64,000 bases of DNA. Origin: Nocardia sp. CDC159. GTDB lineage: Bacteria; Actinomycetota; Actinomycetes; Mycobacteriales; Mycobacteriaceae. Below the pieces are notes generated by a model that saw only the letters and a list, made by a program, of their open reading frames with translations, did not search any database and was not told the origin of the DNA. This document shows, in pieces, positions 57,503 to 64,000 of the stretch; position 1 is the stretch's first letter, and every line of letters starts with the position of its first letter. The stretch lies in NCBI RefSeq assembly GCF_023740735.1, contig NZ_JAMRXH010000013.1:1-64000 (forward strand), given 5' to 3'. The position numbers and the translations under genes are program-made.

Positions 57503-58359
57503 ATGGTCGGCATGGAGCCGAGGTCGGCGAAGTTGAGCTTGTTCTCGCCGTCGGTGCCGAACCAGGCGACGTAGGTGATGCCATTGATCGTCGCGACCGC
57601 GGGCGGCCAGGGGCTGGCGTCGGCGAACTTCCACCGCTGCGCCTGGCCCTCGTTCAGGTTGTCGATGTCGAACAGCATGTAGATATTGGTGTTGAGACCG
57701 GAATATCCGGCCACGTAGCGGCCGCCGATGCTGAACAGATTCGGGCCGCCGACCAGCCGATCGCTGAAGGTGGCCTTGGTGGGCGGCACGCTGACGCCGA
57801 GGTAGCGGGCATTGAGGTGGTTGTACGCGGCGTCGGTACCCGTCCACGACAGCAGCGTGCCCCGGGACGGATGAATCATGACAGCCGGTGTGTCGACGCT
57901 GTATTCGACGGGCTCGGGGCTGACGTAGTAGAAGCTGTACGGCGGGTTGTGCGATCGGACCGTCTGCAACAGCTGCGCGTTCTGCGCCGTGTAGCCCACC
58001 CAGAGGGTGACATTGTCCGAGACCATCGCGGGCCCCCCGATCGCCGGTTCCAGCCACCTGCGGCGGTCCTGATAGTCGACGCCGTTGTCCGACCAGGCCA
58101 GCGTCGTCTGATTGTCGGTACCCATATAGCCCAGATAGAGCAGCCCCGTCTGCGCATGGGAGCTCAGCGACGGCCGCTGCAGGCTGCTGTCGAACGGCAG
58201 CGCCCGCGCCCGGACGACGCCGTCGACCTCCATCCCCGAGGCGACATACATGGTCCCGCCTTGCGTGGACCACACCAGCACCAACGTGTTGCGATACACC
58301 GCCAAGGCGGGGGCCGCGACCGGCCGATTCGACGCCCATAACGTACGTCCGATGAACAT
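57481..58359 (-). CDS. Beta-propeller (sialidase-like) protein
   Basis: 292 aa from ATG 58359, with GGGGGGAAATC just before it. Repeating blades with Asp-box-like pieces (WSTQGGTMYVAS, LAWSDNGVDYQDRR, LLSWTGTDAAYNHLNARYLG, ATINGITYVAWFGTDGENKLNFAD). No signal peptide. The sialidase catalytic Arg triad is not apparent, so it is probably a binding or structural propeller. Its 3' end overlaps the tail of the convergent regulator gene by 22 bases. Confidence 0.65.
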   Translation of the reverse strand: MFIGRTLWASNRPVAAPALAVYRNTLVLVWSTQGGTMYVASGMEVDGVVRARALPFDSSLQRPSLSSHAQTGLLYLGYMGTDNQTTLAWSDNGVDYQDRRRWLEPAIGGPAMVSDNVTLWVGYTAQNAQLLQTVRSHNPPYSFYYVSPEPVEYSVDTPAVMIHPSRGTLLSWTGTDAAYNHLNARYLGVSVPPTKATFSDRLVGGPNLFSIGGRYVAGYSGLNTNIYMLFDIDNLNEGQAQRWKFADASPWPPAVATINGITYVAWFGTDGENKLNFADLGSMPTIYRGGSG

Positions 58360-58422
58360 GATTTCCCCCCATATGGAATCAGTGGTGACAGATTCCGAGC
58401 GTAGGGGCGGGTGCAAGTCATG

Positions 58423-58893
58423 TCATGGGTTCGGTCCGGCCAGCGGACCGTCGAGATCGAGCGCGGCCATCGGCGCGCCATCGGGCGCCCAAGCCTGCCG
58501 GAACCCCTCCTGGACAGCCATATCCACCAATTCGACCCGGCTCCCGATGCTGTCGATGCGGTGATAGGCGAACGGCCGACCATAAGGGCAGGCATCGAAT
58601 TCGATCGCCGCGCCGCGCTCCTCCAGCCGCTGCTTATCGATCGTGATGTCGCTGGACCAGTAGCCGATGTGGTCGAAGCGCGAGCCGCCGCTCGCATCCC
58701 ACGGACTACCGGGATCGCCCTGAATCACCTCGAAGAACGGCGGCCCCTGCACCGAGAAGACGATGCGGTACTCCCACTCGCCGAGCCGCCCGGTGCGCAC
58801 CGGCCCCCATTGCACACCCAGCGCCCGCGTCAGATCGTCGGTCGCGCGCCGGATGTCCTGGACCGCGAAGCACAGGTGATAGAAGTTGTTCAC
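58423..58893 (-). CDS. VOC-family (glyoxalase-like) protein
   Basis: 156 aa from GTG 58893. It opens NNFYHLCFAVQDIRRATDDLTRALGVQWGPV, with FFEVIQGDPGSPWDA and HIGYWSSDI next, the glyoxalase-type metal and fold signatures (two VOC half-sites). The frame extends upstream but without family sequence. Twenty bases separate it from the next gene on the same strand. Substrate unknown. Confidence 0.83.
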   Translation of the reverse strand: MNNFYHLCFAVQDIRRATDDLTRALGVQWGPVRTGRLGEWEYRIVFSVQGPPFFEVIQGDPGSPWDASGGSRFDHIGYWSSDITIDKQRLEERGAAIEFDACPYGRPFAYHRIDSIGSRVELVDMAVQEGFRQAWAPDGAPMAALDLDGPLAGPNP

Positions 58894-58913
58894 TCCCTCG
58901 GTTCTACCCGAGC

Positions 58914-59423
58914 TCAACGGGATTCCAATGCGCGTAGCTCGGCGAGCGGGGGCATACCGTCCCACTCGAGGAGGTTCTTCTCCATCGTGGATGCGTTGGC
59001 GTCGAGCCAGGGTTGCATGTGTTTCAGGGCGTCGGGACCGCGGAAGCATTTTCCGTAGACCACGACGACGCCGCGGCCTTCGAACAGATCGAGGCGGCTG
59101 AAGGCCAGTTCGAAGGTGTGCGGCCCGGCCAAGGCCGCGGCGACGAAGTGAATGGCGTCGTTCTCGGGGAGTACGGCCATGAGATGGCCATGGGTCTCGT
59201 AATTGCGGATCAGTGCGTCGGCGAGGCGATCGAGGCCGTCGCTGTCTCGGACCTGGTCGTGCACATTGATGGTGAGCATGTCCGACCACGCGGCCAGATT
59301 CGCATCGTCCTGCGGCGTGAATTCGTGCGTACCCTGCTGTGACCATCGGTGCACGAAAGTGGTGCCGCCGAAGTCCAGCCAGTACGTATCCCTCTTTCGC
59401 CGATCGCGAAATATCCACGCCAT
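58914..59423 (-). CDS. Hypothetical soluble protein
   Basis: 169 aa from ATG 59423, with a strong GGGAGGGGAG ribosome site 8 bases upstream. Well-composed globular sequence (MAWIFRDRRKRDTYWLDFGG, TINVHDQVRDSDGLDRLADALIRNYETHGHLMAVLPEND, FELAFSRLDLFEGRGVVVVYGKCFRG). No recognised domain. Probably in an operon with the VOC gene. Confidence 0.7.
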   Translation of the reverse strand: MAWIFRDRRKRDTYWLDFGGTTFVHRWSQQGTHEFTPQDDANLAAWSDMLTINVHDQVRDSDGLDRLADALIRNYETHGHLMAVLPENDAIHFVAAALAGPHTFELAFSRLDLFEGRGVVVVYGKCFRGPDALKHMQPWLDANASTMEKNLLEWDGMPPLAELRALESR

Positions 59424-59589
59424 CGCAGGCTCCCCTCCCGGATAGTGCTCGCCGCACGGGCCGAGCTCGAGAAGTCTTGCATGCGACGGCCTTTCGTGTC
59501 GAGTACGGAACATTCGTCCAAGACATCCCACTCGACCGCACGCGATGCTCGCGGTCGTGCCCGCACACGCGCGCTAGGAGGTATGGCAT

Positions 59590-59953
59590 ATGAACGCGGC
59601 ACTGCCGCTCGTGTTACATGTGCACGGGGGCGGGTTCGTCGGTACGGCACCGCAATGCGATTGGGGCAATAGTCATCTCGCCGCGCGGCTACCCGCGGTC
59701 GTCGTCTCGGTGGAACATCGGCTGCTCGCGCCGCCGACCACGGCCGCCGCTACGCGGCATTGCTGCGCGCGAGTCCGGCACGCCCACAGAACTTTCCGAA
59801 CACCCCGGTGCCCCACACGCGTTCATCACCCTGCCCGGAGTGGTGCCGCAAGCCAAGGCCGCACGCGCGGAGATCCTCGAATTCCTCCATGTTCACCTCT
59901 CCGGTGCACCCTCCGGGGTTGCCGTGACGCAGAGCAGGTCTCCGGAGGAGTAG
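59590..59953 (+). pseudogene. Decayed alpha/beta hydrolase (HSL type)
   Basis: ATG 59590 begins a hormone-sensitive-lipase-type N-terminus with the HGGG oxyanion motif (VLHVHGGGFVG, VVVSVEHRLLAP). After about residue 50 (near 59740) the frame loses meaning; the +1 frame then carries a typical C-terminus (TELSEHPGAPHAFITLPG, then VVPQAKAARAEILEFLHVHL) ending at 59953. The middle, with the catalytic Ser (GDSAG), is gone: an internal deletion of roughly 150 residues plus a frameshift. Its end overlaps the convergent methyltransferase gene. Confidence 0.8.
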
Positions 59954-60513
59954 GTGCGGACCATATAACCGGCCTCGGCCAAATATCCGGAAAGCTTGCC
60001 CGGCAAGGGCTTCGGGCTTTCGCCGACGGAGTCGGTCGGGTCGCCGTACCCATACACCAACGACAATGTGCCGCCCGGACCCAGCAGCTCTCGGATCAGG
60101 GCCAGTTCGGCGGTGGGGCGTCGGGTCCAGAAGAGGTTCACATTGACGGCAAGCACCTTGTCGAAGCGACGTCCGTCACCGCCGAGAACATCGCCCGGCC
60201 GCAACTCCTCCACCGCCACCTGCACCAACCGCACCTTGCCCGAATCCACAAGGTGCGCATGCTTTCTCCGCGACCGGGCCACCGCAGTCGCCGACCGATC
60301 GACCGCGACGACCTGCCCCCCGCCAACCGCCTCCGCCAGGTACGCGACCGACGGGCTGGAACCGGCCCCGATCTCGAGTACGCGATCACCGGCCCGCACC
60401 CCAATGGTTTCGATGATCCAACCAAAGCGCGCATCCGTCCCCATCGCCGCAACATACGCCCGGCCGGGCCGCTGCGCAGCCCGCTCGGCTGTAGCTGCCG
60501 ACCCTGAGCTCAC
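59893..60513 (-). CDS. Class I SAM-dependent methyltransferase
   Basis: 206 aa from GTG 60513, which overlaps the stop of the upstream gene (GTGA); ATG 60444 is a shorter alternative. SAM-binding motif I VLEIGAGSSPSVAYLAE, acidic VVAVDRS, and motif IV-like DKVLAVNVNLFW followed by GPGGTLSLVYGY. The acceptor is unknown. It is coupled to the GAP-family membrane protein. Confidence 0.85.
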   Translation of the reverse strand: MSSGSAATAERAAQRPGRAYVAAMGTDARFGWIIETIGVRAGDRVLEIGAGSSPSVAYLAEAVGGGQVVAVDRSATAVARSRRKHAHLVDSGKVRLVQVAVEELRPGDVLGGDGRRFDKVLAVNVNLFWTRRPTAELALIRELLGPGGTLSLVYGYGDPTDSVGESPKPLPGKLSGYLAEAGYMVRTYSSGDLLCVTATPEGAPER

Positions 60514-61211
60514 CACAGTGCGGTGTGGTTTCGCAGCGCGTCGGCAAGCAGGGCGAGGCCGAAGGCCGCCAGCAGGATTCGTAGCGACGGTGGGCCGAAG
60601 CGCGTGAGGGTGCGGACCAGGCCGCGGTAGAAGCGGCGGGCGGGACGGGTGCGCCAGGTCGAGGCGAGCAGGACGAGGGCGGGTGGGAGCAGGGCGATCA
60701 GGCAGTAGGCGAGGATGATCAACGGCCACAGGGGCGGTCGGGGGTCGCGAGTCGAGACCATGGCCAGGGCCGCGAGGTAGGGGATCGCCGTGGGGGCTTG
60801 GCCGAGGCCGATGGCGATGCCGGCCAGTCCGAGCAGTAGCGGGCGGTGCCGGGCTCGCATCGCCCAGGATGGGATCGCCGGGCCGGTGCCGCCCGAGAGT
60901 CGCACGCTGGCAAGGGCGAGCAGCACGACGCCGACGGCGAGTTCGGTCCAGTACCGGATGGCCGGAGTGATCTCGAAATCGATCAGATCGGTCAGGAATC
61001 CCAGGCCGAGGACCGTGCAGATGCCGAAGGTTGTGGTGACCGCGAAGACGCCGGTGAGGAAGCTCAGCGCACCCGGCACCGGGGAGCGGCGGCTCAGCCT
61101 GCTGTCGAGGACGACCGCGGTCGTGACGCCGACGAGCAGGACGTCGAGCGAGTCCAGGAAGGCGAAGCCCGCGAGTGCCAACAGGAAGATCAGCATGGTC
61201 TCATCGACCAT
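60510..61211 (-). CDS. GAP-family (LysE/Sap-like) membrane protein
   Basis: 233 aa; ATG 61211 or 61196. Six predicted helices in the LysE-like pattern (LIFLLALAGFAFLDSLDVLLVGVTTAVVLDSR, GALSFLTGVFAVTTTFGICTVLGLGFL). This matches the GAP/Sap family, which in mycobacteria includes proteins linked to export of glycolipids and sulfolipids. A role in lipid export is inferred from the family only. It overlaps the methyltransferase start by 4 bases. Confidence 0.8.
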   Translation of the reverse strand: MVDETMLIFLLALAGFAFLDSLDVLLVGVTTAVVLDSRLSRRSPVPGALSFLTGVFAVTTTFGICTVLGLGFLTDLIDFEITPAIRYWTELAVGVVLLALASVRLSGGTGPAIPSWAMRARHRPLLLGLAGIAIGLGQAPTAIPYLAALAMVSTRDPRPPLWPLIILAYCLIALLPPALVLLASTWRTRPARRFYRGLVRTLTRFGPPSLRILLAAFGLALLADALRNHTALW

Positions 61212-61244
61212 ACGGTCCCGCCGAAAAACATTCGGCGGGGCCGT
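61212..61244. terminator. Hairpin between alcohol dehydrogenase and GAP genes
   Basis: ACGGTCCCGCCGA (61212-61224) pairs with TCGGCGGGGCCGT (61232-61244), one wobble. It lies downstream of the leftward alcohol dehydrogenase and abuts the GAP start, so it probably ends the first transcript; any GAP promoter must overlap it or start beyond it. Confidence 0.6.
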
Positions 61245-61258
61245 CTTTCACTCGAAGG

Positions 61259-62311
61259 TCACATGGTCGCCGCGTCGATGACGAAGCGGTAGCGCACATC
61301 GCTGGCGTTCGCGCGCTCGTACGCCTCATCTATCCGATCGGCCGAGATGAGCTCGATCTCCGCGCCGATATTGTGTTGGGCGCAGAAGTTGAGCATCTCC
61401 TGGGTTTGCGGGATGCCGCCGATCATCGAGCCCGCCAGCGAGCGGCGGTAGTTGGCCAGCGTGAACGGGGCGACCGAGAGCTTGTTGTCGGGCAGGCCCA
61501 GGATCACCAGCGTGCCATCGAGATTGAGCAGCTTCATGTAGTCGTCGATGGGCAGTTCGGCCGAGACCGTGTTGAGGATCAGGTCGAAGCGGCCGCGCAG
61601 ATCCTTGAAGGTCTGCCGGTCCTTGGTGGCGTAGTAGTGCCGCGCGCCGAAGCGCAGGCCGTCCTCCTGCTTGCTCAGCGAGCTGCTCAGCACCGTCACC
61701 TCGGCACCCATGGCCGCGGCGATCTTGACGCCGACGTGGCCCAGACCGCCCATGCCGATGATGGCGACCTGCTTACCCGGCCCGGCATTCCAGTGCCGCA
61801 GTGGCGAATACAGCGTGATGCCCGCGCATAGCAGCGGCGCGGCCTGCTCGAGCGGAATTCCCTCCGGAATCGACAGCACGAAGTTCTCGGTCACCACGAC
61901 CTGGGTGGAGTAGCCGCCGTAAGTGACGCCGCCGGGCTGGAACTCCTCGGGCACCCGCGTGTTGTAGGTCATCGTCGCGCCGCGGTTGCAGTACTGCTGC
62001 TCACCGGCCAGACACGGCTCACATTCGCCGCACGAGTCGACCATGCAGCCGACGCCGACGCGGTCACCGACCCGGTGCTTGGTCACCGCGGAGCCTACGG
62101 CGGCGACGATGCCCGCGATCTCGTGGCCGGGCACGCACGGATAGGTGGTGCCGTGCCATTCGTCGCGGGCGGTGTGGATGTCGGAGTGGCAGATGCCGGC
62201 GTACTTGATGTCGATGAGTACGTCGTGCGCACCGAGTTCACGGCGTTCGATCGTGGTCTTGGCGAATCGACCGTCTGGTGCGGAGATGGCATACGCGGCG
62301 GCAGTGGTCAT
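61259..62311 (-). CDS. adhC: Zinc-dependent NADP(H) alcohol dehydrogenase (AdhC/CAD-like)
   Basis: 350 aa from ATG 62311. Catalytic zinc Cys41 (GICHSD) with His63-Glu64 (GHE); structural zinc Cys94, 97, 100 and 108 (CGECEPCLAGEQQYC); Rossmann loop GMGGLG. The branch is cinnamyl-alcohol-dehydrogenase-like, as mycobacterial AdhC. It interconverts alcohols and aldehydes with NADP(H). It is divergent from a zinc-transporter-type gene; the shared region carries repeated TTGGCAA motifs. Confidence 0.93.
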   Translation of the reverse strand: MTTAAAYAISAPDGRFAKTTIERRELGAHDVLIDIKYAGICHSDIHTARDEWHGTTYPCVPGHEIAGIVAAVGSAVTKHRVGDRVGVGCMVDSCGECEPCLAGEQQYCNRGATMTYNTRVPEEFQPGGVTYGGYSTQVVVTENFVLSIPEGIPLEQAAPLLCAGITLYSPLRHWNAGPGKQVAIIGMGGLGHVGVKIAAAMGAEVTVLSSSLSKQEDGLRFGARHYYATKDRQTFKDLRGRFDLILNTVSAELPIDDYMKLLNLDGTLVILGLPDNKLSVAPFTLANYRRSLAGSMIGGIPQTQEMLNFCAQHNIGAEIELISADRIDEAYERANASDVRYRFVIDAATM

Positions 62312-62334
62312 GGTTTCATGCCTACTCCCGCATA

Positions 62335-62378
62335 GTTGGCAATGCAAACCATCGCGAGATTGGCAACATGTCAGCCAA
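62335..62378. promoter_or_regulatory. Repeated TTGGCAA motifs in the adhC/ZIP divergent region
   Basis: GTTGGCAATGCAAAC (62335-62349) is a palindrome with one mismatched pair. TTGGCAA recurs at 62360, 24 bases on, where TTGGC and GCCAA (62374-62378) form a second inverted repeat. It lies between the adhC and ZIP starts; a shared operator is inferred. Confidence 0.45.
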
Positions 62379-62412
62379 CTCGCCGATCGGGTGCGCATGG
62401 GTTGCGGAAACG

Positions 62413-63162
62413 ATGTCCGATGCTGGTCGGATGGCGATCTTGCTGGCCCTGGTGTCCATGTGCTCGACGTTGGTGGGCGGCTACGTGGCCGCCCGCATCG
62501 GTGAGCGCAAACGGCTGGTGCTCGGTCTGGCCGCGGGCGTCATGCTCGGCGTGGTTGCCTTCGATCTGCTGCCGGACGCGCTGGCGGAATCGCAGTACGA
62601 GGTGGCCGGGGTGCCCGGCGCGCTGATCGCGGCCGTGGTCGGCTTCTTCACCGTGCACATCATCGAGCAGGAGATGGCCGTGCATGTCGGGCACGAGCAC
62701 GAATTCGGTGCGCACACCCACGATTTCGCCTCCGTGGGCCTGCTCGCGGCCGGTGGGTTGATCTTTCACAGCATGCTCGACGGGTTGAGCATCGGCGTGG
62801 GCTTCCAGGCCGGGTCCGCGCTGGGATTCTCGCTGGCCATCGCGGTGATCTGCCACGACTTCGCCGACGGGTTCAACGCGTTCACCATTCCGACGCTGTA
62901 CGGGCACGCGCGGCGGCGGGCGGTGCTGCTGCTGTGGCTGGACGCGCTCGCGCCCGTGGTGGGCGCGCTGATCGGGACGCTGATCCACGTGCCCGCGAAT
63001 CTGGCCGGGCTCTATCTCGGGTACTTCGCCGGGTTCCTGCTCTACCTGGCCACCGCCGACATCCTGCCCGAGGCGCATGCGGGTAGACCGTCGCGATCCG
63101 TACTGCTGTGCACGATCGGGGGTGCGGTGTTCATGTTCGGTGTGTCGATGCTCAACCACTGA
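62413..63162 (+). CDS. ZIP-family metal transporter
   Basis: 249 aa from ATG 62413 (ATG 62368 and 62431 are in frame). Eight membrane helices with the ZIP metal-path residues in helix 4 (HSMLDGLSIG) and helix 5 (CHDFADGFN), and a His-rich loop (HVGHEHEFGAHTHDF) before helix 4. It likely moves Zn2+ or a related divalent metal across the cell membrane. It is divergent from a zinc-dependent dehydrogenase. No regulator is nearby. Confidence 0.9.
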   Translation: MSDAGRMAILLALVSMCSTLVGGYVAARIGERKRLVLGLAAGVMLGVVAFDLLPDALAESQYEVAGVPGALIAAVVGFFTVHIIEQEMAVHVGHEHEFGAHTHDFASVGLLAAGGLIFHSMLDGLSIGVGFQAGSALGFSLAIAVICHDFADGFNAFTIPTLYGHARRRAVLLLWLDALAPVVGALIGTLIHVPANLAGLYLGYFAGFLLYLATADILPEAHAGRPSRSVLLCTIGGAVFMFGVSMLNH

Positions 63163-63247
63163 ATACGGGACACGGCCCGCTCGATTTGGTACACATAAAA
63201 GCACAATCGCCGCAAGCCCTGCGAGTGCGCACGAGGCGGGAGTGTCC

Positions 63248-64000
63248 ATGTACGACCGCACGGATACCACCCATTCGAATGGCGCCGCGCCGACTCGGGT
63301 CGGTAAGGCGGGGCGGACGGCCGCGCTGGTACTGGCCGCGCTGCTGGCCGCGGCGCTGTTCGTGGGCTATCGAGAGCACTTGCCGCGCTGGGCCTTCGGA
63401 ATGGGGGATTCCGCGGCCACCTTGCTCGGCCCGCCGCTGCCGCCGATGGACGCGGCCGTGGTCGCCGCCACCGTGGAGCCGCAGCTGGTCAATATCGAGG
63501 TCGCCCTCCGGCCGAGCGGGACGAGCGCCGCCGGGACCGGCATCGTGCTCACCGCCGACGGACAGGTGCTGACCAGCCATCACGTGGTCAAGGGCGCCGA
63601 CGCCATCACGGTGGGCGATCTGGGCAACGGCCGCGACTATCCGGCCACCGTGCTGGGCTACGACGCGACCGCAGATATCGCCCTGCTCTCGCTGTCCGGA
63701 GCGAGCGGACTGCCGGTGGCGCGGGTGGGTAGTTCGGCGGCGCTGCGGCTGGGCGATGAGATTCTGGCGATCGGCAATGCGGGCGGCACCGGATCGCCGA
63801 CCGTCACGCCCGGCTGGGTAACCTCGCTGAACAGTTCGATCCAGGCCCGCGACGCGGCCGACCTGTCCCGCAAATCGCTGACCGGAATGATCGAGGTGGC
63901 CGCGCCGGTGGCCTCCGGCCAGTCCGGCGGCGCGCTCGTGGACCGCTACGGCGCGGTCGTGGGCGTGGTCACGGCGTCCTCCGGCGAGGCCGCCAAGGCG
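63248..64000 (+). CDS. Membrane-anchored trypsin-like serine protease (HtrA type), partial
   Basis: 251 codons visible; the gene runs past the window end, and no stop is present. A short cytoplasmic start and one membrane helix (24-41) are followed by an extracytoplasmic S1C protease domain with catalytic His112 (LTSHHVV), Asp143 (TADIALL) and Ser226 (GQSGGAL). HtrA/DegP-like proteases handle damaged or signal proteins in the envelope. A C-terminal PDZ domain would be expected beyond the window. GTG 63242 is an alternative start. Confidence 0.88.
   Translation, partial: MYDRTDTTHSNGAAPTRVGKAGRTAALVLAALLAAALFVGYREHLPRWAFGMGDSAATLLGPPLPPMDAAVVAATVEPQLVNIEVALRPSGTSAAGTGIVLTADGQVLTSHHVVKGADAITVGDLGNGRDYPATVLGYDATADIALLSLSGASGLPVARVGSSAALRLGDEILAIGNAGGTGSPTVTPGWVTSLNSSIQARDAADLSRKSLTGMIEVAAPVASGQSGGALVDRYGAVVGVVTASSGEAAKA

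Noticed and set aside
59893..60507. Plus-strand frame continuing the decayed hydrolase
   Set aside because: Past about 59740 the 59590 frame reads as the complement of the methyltransferase gene and has no hydrolase features.

Overview
The window looks like a chromosomal segment of a high-GC, mycolic-acid-type actinobacterium, most likely Nocardia or a close relative. The evidence is very high GC, GTG starts and ATGA/GTGA gene overlaps, F420-type LLM and PPOX oxidoreductases, an XRE/DUF397 pair, a RamB regulator and mycobacterium-like LpdC, Icl, FadB2 and LigB proteins. Taxonomy is inferred from protein features only; no 16S is present.

Layout. 1-314: tail of an rRNA operon (23S 3' end, 5S, terminator). 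0.4-6.7 kb: nitronate monooxygenase, an ArsR-SRPBCC-LOG operon, a TetR regulator, a two-domain TrkA-type membrane protein, a 27-bp minisatellite and a hydrolase. 6.7-16.1 kb: prolyl oligopeptidase, lpd, three regulator/enzyme pairs (HxlR/QorB-like, TetR/VOC, LLM) and an AhpD-like protein next to ramB. 16.2-21.1 kb: LigB-type DNA ligase, secreted lipase, DUF4254 protein and a divergent MarR/SDR pair. 21.1-30.0 kb: a carbohydrate cluster (DeoR, ABC transporter without ATPase, SIS, ROK kinase, NagA-type deacetylase, PfkB kinase, class II aldolase) whose enzyme order fits N-acetylgalactosamine use through tagatose phosphates. 30.4-36.4 kb: a NitT/TauT-type ABC transporter next to XdhC and two urate-pathway enzymes (OHCU decarboxylase, 5-hydroxyisourate hydrolase). 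36.4-43.0 kb: lipase, isocitrate lyase, 3-hydroxybutyryl-CoA dehydrogenase and a MetE homologue. 43-50.5 kb: mostly secreted, small or poorly known proteins. 50.5-53.1 kb: VanY-like peptidase divergent from a VanRS-like two-component system. 53.1-64 kb: XRE/DUF397 pair, a stand-alone SecY, a NarL-type regulator that begins with a signal peptide, small enzymes, a decayed hydrolase, methyltransferase, GAP-family membrane protein, alcohol dehydrogenase, ZIP transporter and a truncated (by the window edge) HtrA-like protease.

The lpd, AhpD-like, ramB, icl and fadB2 genes occur in the same order as the M. tuberculosis Rv0462-Rv0468 block, but about 22 kb of other genes lie between ramB and icl. 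A perfect CRP-type site and TTTGC-core motifs precede icl, and a 10-base motif is shared between the icl and ramB upstream regions.

Most notable: the MetE homologue has lost three of the four zinc ligands and the folate-stacking tryptophan while the rest of the fold is intact; a response regulator starts with a convincing Sec signal peptide and sits directly behind an isolated SecY; and the carbohydrate cluster encodes what appears to be a full GalNAc pathway.
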